Assembly: GCA_963854835.1 (NCBI GenBank)
Contig: OY978526.1
Span: 35,378,501 to 35,442,500, forward strand
Origin: Megamerina dolium
Lineage: Eukaryota; Arthropoda; Insecta; Diptera; Megamerinidae
Direction of reading: 5' to 3'
Length of the DNA stretch: 64,000 nucleotides
A program made the translations under genes and the position numbers. Positions 12,445 through 23,934 of the stretch are shown in pieces; the stretch's first letter is position 1; the number at the start of each line of letters is the position of its first letter. The notes under the pieces are model-generated. The model ran no database searches, was not told where the DNA came from, and was given only the letters and a program-made list of their open reading frames with translations.

Positions 12445-14790
12445 CTAATGTATCGAGTCGTATCAGCTGCATTGAAAAAATTTATTTCGGACATCTAAAA
12501 TGGCAAAGCTTAAAATTGGCAATAAATTTTATTTTCAACAAAATCTAAAGACATTTTTAAAGAGATCACAAACTCAGATTTCAACTCAGCTATATAATAT
12601 TTCAAGAAATAGATAATATTTCACTGATAAAAATGCATTTAAACAATAATAATTCGAAAAAGTTAATTTATTTCCGCAAAACATAAGAGTGTCAGGAATT
12701 AGTATGGGCTTATTTTCTATCATAAATAACATATTTTGAATTTGGAAACGTTTAATTTATGTTTCAGAAAATACCATTGGGACGTGTGAATGAAAAGGCA
12801 GTTCAAGCTAGTACTAGCAAATTTGAAATTTAAACTAGTTTTGAGGTTAATAACAATTTTAGTTAAAGATAGTACTTTTTGCATATAAGCACAAACTAGA
12901 CATTCGTTTCAATGCTGCCATTATTCGTGCCATTCACGATTAGTGATGAATAGCCAATCATCGACACCCGTTCCAATAGTATAAACTATCTATAAACACG
13001 ACCCAATGGAACGCTGGGTGTTATATTTCGTGAGACCGCTGTACTATATGATATAGTAAACAGCTCTAGTGCGAACAAGGAACGATTAAAATTGCTATTA
13101 AATTTATTTAATAAATATAATATATTAAAAAACAAGAAAATAAAATAATATAATATATTATTGCTGCCTCAAACTCATCTGTAGGAAATATAGTTGCGTG
13201 GTAGCATTTTGAGTGATTGTGCAATAATGAAGTAAATCGAATTCCATCGTATGAATTTGCTTTCGACATGTATTCTTTTAATGAGTGTAAGAAACAGAAG
13301 TCATTCAAATATTAAAATATAGAATATATATCAGCAATGGTGTAAAATATGTAACCGACGCCCATTAATTTCATCATTATAATATTTCTCCCGAAGATTC
13401 TTATACTCTATCTTCATCCCTTAAGAGGGCTGCCATACAAAATAAACTAAAATTAAAACCTCCTAGATACCACATCTGGTTAGCTATAGAGTCATTTGTT
13501 GATTTCCATGTGTTTAGCTTAGGAGATTGTGGTCAGTATGTTTGGAAAAAATGTTATGATGATAAAATTAATGTGGTTGATAGTATATTTTAACCATTTA
13601 GGGACATTTCCGAAGTGCTGGGAGCGTGTTTTATAAAAATGTCAGATTTATAAAGAAGTCCCCCTCGGGAGTGGAGATAGAGGATAAGTATGTTCCGGTT
13701 ATACATTTGAACACGGAATAAAAGGGAGCGAATGTTATAAAGGCATTCATTTTGTAAGGAATCCACCCTAATATTGGTGATAGCGGTTAAGTATGTTCCG
13801 GAAATATGTTGAAGCGAGTTTTCATGGTTAAAAAATATTAAAAAATGACGGTAATCTACCTTTTTCCAACTGTACTTCGCAAGAGCCAGTTCCAAAATTT
13901 CATCAATCAGGACGCAACTTTCCATTTTGTAGTTGAATAGCTGTCTACAATATTTCTAGTCTATGAGAGCTAGAATTCGTGTTCAGATGGTTTCTCCCAT
14001 ACATTTTGCAGCATAGTGTACGCAACAGTTTTACATCATATAATATATGCAATATAACATGTGCAATAAGGTGAAGTGAAACCTATTTTATAAACAGTTT
14101 GGGAATGCCTGTAAAAGTTGCCATACCGTTTAACCTCAAAAGTAAAGACACAAATTATTATTTCTCTCATCGTATGTTAAGAAGTGCCACTAAAGTTACA
14201 TTTCAAAGAAATGCCTAAAATAACGCGATTTACAAAAAAAAAGAAAAAATCAAAATAACCAGACCAAATTCTTTACTTTTGTTTATGTTAATGAAGAATT
14301 TGTCTTTCGTTGTAAATATATTAATTAAAGCTATAAAAACCTGATATCAAATAAATATGTTATAAGGAAAAAAATAAATATAAAGGGTTTTACAGGGTGC
14401 CGAAAAGAAATCGTTTGCAGTCCTCTCAAAATAAATGTTCAGAAACGATTGGAAAAAATTGAACTTTTTATTCCATGATAGAAAAAAAACTCCATACAAA
14501 TTCTTTCCACCTTAATGTGCGTGAATCTATACAGAAATTTAAATAGTCTTTTAACTTTTATTTGATATTGGTTTTATGTTTTTCTCAGTCTCGTTAAGTT
14601 GTAATAAGTATTTATGTATTTCAACCAATAATCCATATACGACATTTTCGATCATAGTACTTACATACATACCGACATATGTAATTATGAAATATTTATT
14701 TTATTTATTTATTAAGAGCTTAAAGAATAGAATTGTTAAATAGACTAAAAACGCAGCGCTAGCAACGGAGGCTTTCGGCTGAATTATGAA
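12445..14790. other. Unassigned intergenic DNA
   Basis: AT-rich. A 111-codon minus-strand frame (13590-13925) resembles no family I recognise and shows no supporting context. No RNA gene seen. Confidence 0.5.
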
Positions 14791-14894
14791 ATATAAAGGG
14801 TTTTCCATTAGAGACATAACAATTTTATCTATTAATAAAACACAGAAATATTTGAGATATTGAGTTCAAATTTATTGCGGATATATTGCAAGCA

Positions 14895-15063
14895 TTACAT
14901 TTTATGAATGAAATTCGATTTCGATTCACGAGCCCGTTTACAGCGGTCGATTCTTTGGACCCAATTTTCCACTACTCTAGCACACATTTCGATCGGAACG
15001 TTGACAATTTCGCGTTGGATGTTGTCTTTGAGCTCGTCTAAAGTTGCTGGATTAATGGCATAG
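14895..15063 (-). pseudogene. Transposase, C-terminal end (outer transposon)
   Basis: Minus-strand codons from INPATLDELKDNIQ through MCARVVENWVQRI to the stop at about 14895. This is the usual tail of IS630/Tc1-type insect transposases (an MCERVMENW-like helix near the end). It joins in frame, across the nested LINE, to the segment ending SLVYA at about 20274. Confidence 0.82.
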
Positions 15064-15378
15064 GGCCGGCAAAAATCCTCTTCCAAACCCTCCTCGTGGG
15101 TGCCAGCTGGAAATGACCGCCTTGAGGCGGTTAGCTAAGGATTGTTTTGTAGGCTCGGATGGGCATTCGAGCTTGCAAGCCTTCCATAGGAAAGAGGTTC
15201 CTGCACCCACCCTTTTACCCAATCCCACTTCCCACCCACTTTCCCTTCCCCCTGGGCCGGTTTAAGGTGTCATACGACCCGTGCCGAGAATCAGCCTGGC
15301 TGGGGACCCAGGTTAAAAAATAGCTCAGCTGCCCTCCGTATTATTTAGCCTTATCTGTGTATTCGGATCTCTGCACAG

Positions 15379-16641
15379 ATGGACCTCCCCTTCTCCGATA
15401 CTCGTGGGATTTTTATGGAATCAGCAAAGAACACAAAAACAAAACCAAAAACAAAGGAAGTAAAATCGGGAGAGGCAGCGAAATCCGTGGAGGATAGACC
15501 AGGGCCTAGCCACGCCGAGAATCTCCCGAGATCAAGTACGAGCGCAAGCTTGCCACTACCAATCAGCAGAGCATCGGTTACCAAACCGACGTTCGCGGCT
15601 GTACCCAACCACAAAGACCGTCGTACTGCGACGAGAATTTTAGAGAGATTACGTGCCATACCAGAGAATGAGAGATCTGATAAACAGAAGGCCTCACTGG
15701 TATGGGCGACCGACATCAAAAATCGCAGCAACATCAAGCGCCAGCGGTCATCTGAAGACACTACCAAACCAGTTGCTAAAAGAGCCCGCGGCAATGTCGG
15801 TCACACTTTTAGCGAAATCCTTCAAGGAGACTTGGTAATGGCGGTGGTCGACAGAAATGACGCTGATGGCTTCATCGCCTCATCAAACTGGAGACTGCTT
15901 GAATGTAAGCTAGCAGAGATCTTCAATCCTCTAATGGAAGAGCATCCCGGATCTCCGCCTATTATACGAGAAGCTGGATGGCATCAAGGCAACATCAAAC
16001 TGATTGCCTGTGCCGATCAACGTACTCTCGACCTATACAAAATAGCGATCACCAGAGCTGGAGAAGTATGGCCGGGTGCGCGCCTAGAGGTGATAGAGAG
16101 AGACGCTATCCCGAGTAGGCCGCGCACCTCTGCCTGGATCCCAGCGGAACCTAGTGACCCGGTCATTATTATCAAAAATATAAAGATGTGTAATCCTACC
16201 CTCCCAACACACAACTGGCGAATAGCCAAGTTGGATGAGGAGAAGAAAGGAACATACAGTAGGGCGACCATAATCGTCAACCAAGAGTCCCTGGTACCCC
16301 TGGCGAAATCCGGTGGGTACATAAACTATTGTTTTTCGAGGATCAACCTACGAGTATATCGGAAGGATGACTTAGATACACGCGCAGGCGATCAGTCTGT
16401 GGCGTAACGGATGGAGACGGAGGAGACGCTCCCTATCAGCTCCAGGATGCTTGTGCGGCAGGACTCGCGCGACTCGTTCTCCTCAGAATCCGATGCTGCA
16501 GGGTATGTGGATCGGATTCTGCTGGAGGATGAGTTGCTGGACTCTGGAGACGAGGAGGTCAACGTCACTATTGTGGAAGCAAAAGTGACCAATAGTGGCG
16601 GTGATGCTTCATTGCCTACAGATAAACCTGCACAAATCTAA
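15379..16641 (+). pseudogene. LINE ORF1 protein, interrupted by one TAA
   Basis: The frame opens at the ATG at 15379. It runs 342 codons to a TAA at 16405-16407, then continues in the same frame (RMETEETLPISSRM...) to a stop at 16641, so the ancestral ORF1 was probably about 420 codons. The N-terminal third is basic and Ser/Thr/Lys-rich (a KNTKTKPKTK run). A folded region of about residues 150-330 includes EAGWHQGNIKLIACAD and ATIIVNQESLVPL, and resembles the DUF4780 domain known from insect LOA-type ORF1 proteins. No CCHC zinc knuckles are seen. The C-terminal extension is acidic and serine-rich (SRDSFSSESDAAGY). The protein would bind LINE RNA. Its restored end would overlap the ORF2 start at 16604 by about 38 nt. 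Confidence 0.75.
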
Positions 16642-19600
16642 GGCGGCCTCAGCCGCTCTTATCCTTCGTCTGGAAGCCGACGGAGAAGACATCGTTCTGG
16701 TCCAAGAACCGTGAACAGTTGGCAACACGGTTTGTGGACTAAGGCCACCTGGATATAACCTAATATACAAGCGTAATACAGGTAGACCTAGGGCCTGCAT
16801 ACTCATAAGAAAATCAATAACCTTTCTTTCACTCTGTAATTACAGCAATTTAGATACGACGGTGGTATGCGCAGAGAATATAGGTATGCGCTGCTGGTTT
16901 GCATCAGCCTACCTCGCGCACGACCACCTGGAATCACCACCACCAAGCAATCTCAAACATCTAATAGAAGATGCCCAAAAGTCCAGGGCTGGACTAATAA
17001 TAGGATGCGGCGCCAACGCGCACCATACAATCTGGGGTAGCAGGGATATTAACGACAGAGGTGAGTCACTGTTTAATTATATCCTTACAACAAACCTTAT
17101 AGTGTGTAACAGGGGTGAGACCCCAACTTTCATAACAAAAAATAGGCAGGAGGTACTAGACTTAACTCTTGCCACCGAAGGCATTGTAGACCATATAAGA
17201 AACTGGAAAGTATTGGATCAGCACTCCTTCTCTGATCATAGATACATACAGTTTGCCATAGATTTTAAACCCCCTACTCCAGTGGTCTTTAGAAAACCAA
17301 AAAAGACAAACTGGTTACGTTTCAGGGAGTCAGTTAGTTCTAATCTACCCGTAGCTCCTTCGACTATAACCAACATTAATCAGATAGACGCCACAGTCTA
17401 CTGCCTCACAAAAACTCTCAACAAGGCATTCAAGTTGTCCTGTCCGATTCGTAAGAAATGGGGGAAAGGTAAACCCCCATGGTGGAACCAGGAGCTCGAC
17501 AGTTTGAGAAAAGACTGTCGCAAGCTCTTCAATTGTGCTAAAAGCTCTCACCTAGAATCAAATTGGGCGGGTTATAAATCGGCCCTCAGAACTTATAAAT
17601 ACAACCTTAGGAAATGCCAAAGGGAAGCCTGGAAGAGCTTCTGCAGTGATATAGAAGACGCTTCTGAGACTTCTAGACTTAGGAAAATCCTTTCTAAATC
17701 ACCCCATACTCCAAGTGTTCTGGTCAAACCAGATGGAACGTTGACCACAACCTCTACTGAAACGCTGCAAACGCTAGTAAATGCACATTTCCCAAACGAT
17801 CCGTCTGAAACTGAAACCCCGCTTGATTACAAGTCATTACCGTTAGACTATTCAATAGTTGCATCGGAGGAGATTACTTGGGCGATAAACACGTTCAAGC
17901 CTTACAAATCCCCTGGACCTGATAGGATAATTCCAGCACAGCTACAACAGGTAGCCAAACTCATTCTTCCATGGCTCAAGCAGATTTTCATTGCCTGCAT
18001 AAGCCTTGGCTATATTCCGAAACTCTGGAGACAAGTCAAAGTTGTCTTCATACCTAAGGTTGGAAAGAGCTCCCATACAAGCCCAAAGGACTTTAGACCA
18101 ATTAGTCTATCGTCATTCTTACTCAAAACACTGGAAAGATTAGACATCCATCTAAGATACACCATTAGCAGCGACATGCTGTCTCAACATGCATACACAA
18201 AAGGAAAGTCCGTTGAAACAGCGCTACATGCGTTAGTTTCAATTGTGGAGAAATCTCTTCATAATAAAGAATTCGTACTAGCGGCTTTCACGGAAATTGA
18301 AGGTGCCTTCAACAATGTTCAACCCAGAGCAATCACGGAGGCTCTTGCACGACTCGGGGTGGAGGTAACGCTTAGCAGATGGATAGAACGGCTATTGAAA
18401 GATAGACTCATTACATCCGAGCTGGGTGAATCTACCATCACGAAACGTGTAAGAAGAGGAACCCCACAAGGTGGAGTACTCTCCCCTGTTCTATGGAACT
18501 TGGTAGTTAACGAACTACTACGGGAAATAGAGAGGAAGGGGTGCGGAGTGATTGCTTATGCCGATGACGTTGTCTTGTTGGTGGCTGGAAAATTTCTGGA
18601 AATACTAACGGACATTATCCAAATCAATCTCAACATGTTATCAAAATGGGCTAAGGATAGGGGATTAAATGCGAACCCACAAAAAACGGAGCTGATTTTG
18701 TTCTCCACAAAGCATAAAACACCACCCATAAACGTTCCCACTCTAGGGGGGTCCCATTAATTCTGCGAAAAGAAACCCGTTATCTAGGAATAGTCCTAGA
18801 CCGAAAACTAAACTGGAAGAAAAACATCACCTGTAGGGTTGAGAAAGCCAGCACTGCACTCTATGCCTGTAAAAAAGCAATAGGGAAAAAGTGGGGTATG
18901 CAACCGAAAATTGTTTGTTGGATTTACAAGGCGGTCCTCCTGTATGGAGTACTGACCTGGTGGACTGCACTTACTAAGTCCTCCCATGTCAGGCCCCTTG
19001 ATAAAATACAAAGAGCGGCTTGTATTTTAATAACAGGAGCATTGAGAACAACTCCAACGTTAGAACCAGAAGTGCTTCTACATCTTACCCCGCTTGACTT
19101 ACTTGGTAAGCAGCTGGTGGCCAATTCTGCTTTATGCCTCACTGGCCTGCACCAATGGACATCAAAGTCCTTCGGACATGCTAGCATACTGGAAAAATTT
19201 AATATTGAAACCTCACTTGATTATATCAAGCCGACATATGCCTTTGAACGGAAATTTCTAACCTCCTTCCCTGATAGGTTCGCCTGGGAGGCGGAAGGAT
19301 TCATGCCAAATTATACTATCATCTTTACTGATCGCTCTAAGCTCAATGGAAAGGTGGGAGCAGGTGTGTATTCCGAATCATTCAACCTTAATATTTCTTT
19401 TCGCCTGCCGTACCACTGTAGCGTGTTTCGGGCAGAAGTTAAAGCGATTCACAATGCACTAACTTGGATCAAACAGAGCTTTGTCTCCCGCAGAGACATC
19501 TGCATCTTGAGCGACAGCCAAGCTGCAATTAAGGCCCTGGACTCATTTCTCGTGAAATCTAAGACCATTCATGACTGCCGCAAATCTCTTAACGAGATGG

Positions 19601-20166
19601 CTGAGCAGCACAATATTCTCCTATGCTGGGTACCCGGACACAGGGGTATACGAGGAAACTGCATAGCCGAAGAGCTTGCAAGACAGGGTACAAACGAGCC
19701 TCTAACCCAGGAGAATTCTCGGTTAGGGATCCCCATAGCCACGTGCAAGCTTAAACTGGAGGATATCACCACTAACGTCTTTCAGAAAAGATGGACAGAT
19801 ACACCCATCTGTAGAACGGCGAAATTGCTGTGGCCCCTACTCAGCAAGAAACGTTCACGTAAACTTGTCGATCTTAATAGGGTAGATATCTCGACCTGTG
19901 TGAGAGTGGTCACTGGTCACTGCCTCATAGGTCCTCACGCTGTGAGATTAGGTCTGGGCAACCTCACTCATGACTTCTGCAGAAGCTGCAGGGATGAGGA
20001 GGAACTCGAGACGATCTCACATCTGCTATGCACCTGCCCCGCTTTATGCGAAAATCGTAAAAAATTCCTAGGACACTACCATTTGAGTGACCTAGTCCAA
20101 CTATCCCAGATTGATATTCTCAATCTTCTAAAATTTATTCAACGTTCCGGTTGGTTCAGCGAGTAG
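16604..20166 (+). pseudogene. LINE ORF2: endonuclease, RT, RNase H
   Basis: Starts at ATG 16604 (MLHCLQINLHKSKAA, the usual AP-endonuclease opening). An in-frame TGA at 16712-16714 replaces the Trp expected after VLVQEP. The endonuclease shows IGCGANAHHTIWGS, where the family has a catalytic Asp (G-D/DxN-AHH), and FSDHRYI. The RT spans about 17880-18720 with YKSPGPDRI, FRPISLSSFLLKTLER, TPQGGVLSP and YADDVVLL (18556-18579). Motif A reads TEIEGAFNNV with Glu in place of the catalytic Asp. A run of six Gs at 18746-18751 gives a -1 shift. The frame then continues from about 18752 through RNase H (IFTDRSK, VFRAEVKAIH, LSDSQAAIKAL, CWVPGHRG) to a C-terminal CxxC...H...C motif and the stop at 20164-20166. 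Confidence 0.88.
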
Positions 20167-20195
20167 CTAGGTGAAGTAAAATCCGTGCGACGGTA

Positions 20196-20263
20196 TCACA
20201 AAGGGCCTAATTCTGGCCTATGTGCGCTCTCTCTCATCAGAGAGGGCCGCTCTAACCTAACCT
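20196..20263 (+). other. LINE 3' tail recognised also in SINEs
   Basis: Sequence GGTATCACAAAGGGCCTAAT, a CTCTCTCTCATCAGAGAG hairpin-capable tract, GGGCCGCTCT, then AACCTAACCTAA. In LINEs of this type the 3' UTR end is recognised by the RT. The same arrangement ends SINE copies at 2751, 29945 and 54561, with a decayed version at 9222. Confidence 0.8.
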
Positions 20264-20273
20264 AATGGCATAG

Positions 20274-20715
20274 ACCAGTGACTTGATAAAGCCCCATAAA
20301 AAGAAATCCAATGGTGTTAAATCGCATGAACGAGGCGGCCATCCGACCGGACCTTGCAATAAATCGATTGTGACGTGTACTGTGTGGCTAGTGGCACCGT
20401 CTTGTTGAAACCACATATCGCTGAGGTCAAGTTCATCCAATTCTGGCCACAAATAAACTTCCAAAATAGCACGATAGCGCTCTCCATTGACGGTAACATG
20501 ACTGTCGTTTTCATCCACGAAAAAATACGGCCCAATCACACCTCCTGCATGAAAACCGCACCAAACAGTAACTTTTTGCGGGTGCAGCAGTGTCTCAAGA
20601 AGCACTTGTGGGTTTGTTGCTGACCAATAACGCATATTTTGCTTATTGACAAAGTCATTGAGCCAGAAATGAGCTTCATCGCGGAAGATGATTTTTCGCT
20701 CTTAAAGTTGCGACC
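20274..20715 (-). pseudogene. Transposase, catalytic half (outer transposon)
   Basis: On the minus strand, from a stop just upstream of about 20705: IIFRDEAHFWLND (first catalytic Asp region), NKQNMRYWSATNPQ, VTVWCGFHAGGVIGPYFF, WFQQDGATSHT (second Asp), WPPRSCDLTPLDFFLWG (third Asp). These are the hallmark motifs of a large insect IS630/Tc1/mariner transposase family. The N-terminal DNA-binding half is absent (internal deletion near 20705-20760). The frame runs into the segment at 14895-15063 once the nested LINE is disregarded. Related remnants lie at 39540-40030 and 42540-42680. Confidence 0.85.
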
Positions 20716-20894
20716 ACCGACTCAGAATTTCGTTAGTAATATTTAATAATTTCCAAACGTTGCTAGTTCGTGAACTTTACCATGATGAAAATGTTGACTT
20801 TATCTAACGTTTTGACATTGACAGTTGTTTAAAAGATTTAAGGGTGCGTTCATATAAAGTACGAAATTGTTATGTCCTAATGGAAAACCCTTTA

Positions 20895-22118
20895 TATTTG
20901 AAGTAGAAAATGCATTCATTATCATTGCCGTTCAATACCATATGATATAATCTGTGAGCAAAGCGATGAGAATATAGTAACTTCTCTAATTCTTAATTTC
21001 GTTCGATATAGAGTTATGAAGAAACCGAAAATTCTTAAAATATATTCTGTTAAAATTTGTACTCAATTGCTTTTTGTCATTATAATCTCTTTGATAATTC
21101 AAAGAGTGAACAACAAAATGGCAGTCTACTTACAGAGAACTCTTTCACTCAAAGATAAAGTGTGCAACTATATTTCCTACAGGTAAGTGTCGCTGAGCAA
21201 TTATCTGTCTACTCTTGTTATTTTATCCTCTTTGTTTCAATCGTTTCTCTGTCATTTGTACCATTTCCTTGATTTCTATCCTCTGCACAAACCATCATTT
21301 TATTGTGAATATTTTGACTACAAGATTTGATAGTAGATGTCGCTGCAAAACGTAAGTGAAAATTAAATTGACGGAATTTTACAACCCCTATTTATTACTG
21401 TTTTTAGGGTGTTTTCAAATAGTAGGCTTATTTATTAAGAAGGGAAATATGTATATACATTGGTTCATTGAGTAATTGAAATTCCTTTTGGAACATTTCA
21501 ACTGTTGAATTTTGAAATAAACAATTTTTTCGTAAAATTACTTTAGTATTTCATCAATTGAAAACAGAAGTGGATGTTCTAAACGAGCATGCTGTTGATA
21601 TTCAGTAACATTCTCTTAATTTAGTTAAATATTCTGTTGATTATTATTATCCTTAATATTATATTGATTTAGTTAAAGGTAATTTCTGGAAAGTAGATTA
21701 AAAATTTCAAAATGAAAAATTATTTCTGTTTTTTAGGGAATTTTAAAATAACATTTATTAAAATTGTGTTAATTTTACTATCTTGAATAACACTTTTCAA
21801 TTTAATAAGAGTAAAGTTAAACAGCTGTATATAGTAAATAAAAGTAAAGTTTAAAGTAGTTTAAAACAAAAATTGTTGAAAATAATGAAAAATCCGTATT
21901 ATTTTTTGTTTAGATTTACATTGGTAAAAAATAAGACAACAAAATGAGAGCATGGTCTTCAATACCCTAATATTGTTTTGCTTCATTCCGTGGTACAAAT
22001 TTTAATGTGAGAGATACATTTGGGTCCAGACAACCTTTTACTGAAAAGGTTCAAGGTTCACAAAATCATGAAAGATGTTCAGAAGAATCACCACATAAGC
22101 GATCGTAACATATTTAAT
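20895..22118. other. Unassigned intergenic DNA
   Basis: AT-rich with long A/T runs. No gene, RNA or element recognised. Confidence 0.5.
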
Positions 22119-22120
22119 TA

Positions 22121-22990
22121 TACAGTAGAAGCTCACAAATTAGAACCTTCAGAAATTTGAATCTTTCAGTTATTAGAAACAAACATTTTGAAGAATTGAA
22201 CGCCCTAAAATTAGAACTTCAAATTCTAATTTTAAAGCGAATCTTGTTTTTTCATTTCTGTATATGTAATTTAGAACTACTTGTTCTTGTTTTTGTGAAT
22301 AAATAGTGGAACTAAGAAGCAAAATATAATGGGGATTCCCCAAACAAAATTTATGAAGACTTATATGTTTGTATGTATTTGTTTACAAAGTTTTGTTTAA
22401 TTTGGTTTGCAAAGCGGTATAAAATGGAAGTTGCTAGTAAAAATGTCGTACAAACCTAAAAAATACACTTACTTTGGGGCAAAAAGTTGAAATTTTAAAT
22501 AAACTAGATAAAGGTGTACAAGCAATTGACTAGATAGTGATTTTAATATTACGAAGACTGCAATAGGCTACATATAGTGCAAGAATTAACTGATTCTGGA
22601 TGCTACCTTTAAAACTTGTAAAGAAGCGAAAACAAAAGGTATGCGCTCTATGAGTATGCGGAGATAAAAAATCGAGTGTATGCGTAGGTCTTGACTTAAC
22701 GCTAAAAAAGTGCACATTAATTGGGCATAGATTAACGACAAACTCTAAACGAATTTTCAGCGAATTGTATCTTTTTAGCGATTCGTAATCATATCGAAAT
22801 ATCTTTATCTAAGAAACCAAAAAAAAAAACAATCCTATATGAAAAAAAAAAATTACACAAAAACAATAGAAAATACTATAAATTATAATTATTTTGCTTT
22901 ATTTCTGCTTTAAAAAATGTCCAGAAATTAGAACTAATCGAGAATTCGAACCACCTCTATAGCAAAGTGGTTCTAATTAGTGATATTAGA
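22121..22990 (+). mobile_element. pogo/Tigger-like DNA transposon, internally deleted
   Basis: Begins TACAGTAGAAGCTCACAAAT, a pogo-type end, followed by TTAGAACC. The right end, read as its reverse complement, carries ATCACTAATTAGAACCAC, an imperfect inverted match. Between about 22440 and 22780 the + strand, across frame changes, reads KYT...LGQKVEILNKLDKGVQ, then FNITKTAIGYI, LDATFKTCKEAKTKGMRSM and an ENRVYAW-like block. That is the psq helix-turn-helix followed by a CENP-B-type DNA-binding domain of pogo transposases. No DDE catalytic domain is present, so this is a non-autonomous relic. Confidence 0.65.
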
Positions 22991-22994
22991 CCTG

Positions 22995-23378
22995 AAATCA
23001 TTATAAACTAGTAGAAGTAGTACCGCGTAGAATGACCGCTATTTAGTTTATACTAAATATACATACAAGTATATATACTAAATGTCGTGGTATAAGATTA
23101 GAGCTAGTCAGAAAAGCACGCTTTCATCCTAAATTGAAAGAATTTTTGCAGCTATAATTATGCAATAAGACAAAGTGGAAAATTGAATGTGGCATAGAAG
23201 TGAGTAACTTTTTCGGTGACACTCACCGTCAATTTTTTTGAGAGATCGATCGGCCAAAATCCTCTTTGACACTGTTCAAAAAATTTTGAAAGGTCATTCG
23301 GATCCTGTAGGGTATGAAGCTCACTATGATGGTAAGCAGCGAGCTCCAAAACAACTCAAAACTTTTGCAATATGTACT
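22995..23378. other. Unassigned DNA between elements
   Basis: No recognised feature. Short frames on both strands have no family resemblance. Confidence 0.5.
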
Positions 23379-23380
23379 TA

Positions 23381-23890
23381 CTTACTTACTTATGTGGCCA
23401 TTACATCCGAAAATCGATTTACGCCGAATCTAGCATGCTTCGCCAACCAACTATTTCCTTCGCTAACTGGCGCCAGTTAGAAATTTCAAGCGCTGACACG
23501 ATCTCCATTATTTAGTCTTTCCACCGGAGGTTATGCCTGCCTCTTCTGCGTAGTCCACCAGCTGGTTCCGAATATAACACCTCCTTAGCCGGAGCGTGTT
23601 CTTCCATTCGTTCCACATGACCTAATCAGCGCATTCGCTGAATTTTAATACACTTTACTATGTCTGTGTCTGCATACAGCTCATACAGCTCATAGTTGTA
23701 CCTTATTCGATACTCGCCACCAACACAAATAGGTCCAAATATCTTGCGTAGGACTTTTCTCTCGAAAACTTACAGCATTCTCTCTCTGAGGTCTCTTGTC
23801 TAAGCTCCGGTGCCCTATGTAAGGGCAGGCATGATGAGAGAGTTGTAGAGAGTGGTTTTCGTTTCCCGAAAGAGGGCTCGACTTCTCAAT
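23381..23890 (-). mobile_element. RTE-like LINE, 3' half, same family as 7405-7965
   Basis: Nucleotide-level match to 7405-7965: the AAGT-type tail (CTTACTTACTTA on +), TATGTGGCCATTACA, ATGCTTCGCCAACCA, TGGCGCCAGTTAGAAATT, CTTTCCACCGGAGGTT and GGAGCGTGTTCTTCCATTCG. It then extends into PVLTYG-type sequence (GGGCAGGCATGATGAGAGA). Stops and indels are more frequent than in the 7.4 kb copy. Confidence 0.82.
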
Positions 23891-23934
23891 TGCTTACTTA
23901 GCCCAAAGTAGCACCTCCTAGCAAGATTGATCCT

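Larger units (their letters stand above)
15064..20262 (+). mobile_element. Near full-length LOA/I-like LINE, nested insertion
   Basis: A 5.2 kb non-LTR retrotransposon flanked by TAATGGCATAG at 15053-15063 and 20263-20273. Order: 5' UTR (15064-15378), ORF1 (from 15379), ORF2 (from 16604) with AP-like endonuclease, RT, RNase H and a C-terminal zinc-finger-like region, then a 3' UTR ending AACCTAACCTAA. The RNase H after the RT and the ORF1 type point to the LOA clade of the I superfamily; this is a motif-based assignment. Lesions are few: a TAA in ORF1, a TGA in ORF2, one frameshift in a G run, and substitutions at two catalytic positions. GC content is visibly higher than the surroundings. 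A second, older copy lies at 54925-56110. Confidence 0.9.
14795..20893 (-). mobile_element. Tc1/mariner-type transposon with TIRs, host of the nested LINE
   Basis: The left end begins AAAGGGTTTTCCATTAGAGA (14795-) and continues to ACATAACAATTT. The right end (to 20893) is its reverse complement, differing by one inserted A/G step, giving terminal inverted repeats of about 30 bp. Both ends are flanked by TATA, which fits the TA target duplication of this superfamily. Without the LINE and one copy of its target duplication the element is about 890 bp and encodes only the C-terminal half of a transposase, so it was already internally deleted. The transposase frame resumes on the other side of the LINE, showing that the LINE landed in it. 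Confidence 0.88.

Noticed and set aside
13590..13925. 111-codon minus-strand frame
   Set aside because: Read carefully for transposase, RT and viral motifs; none seen and no continuation on either side.
15351..15794. 147-codon minus-strand frame opposite LINE ORF1
   Set aside because: Shadow of the GC-richer ORF1 coding strand.
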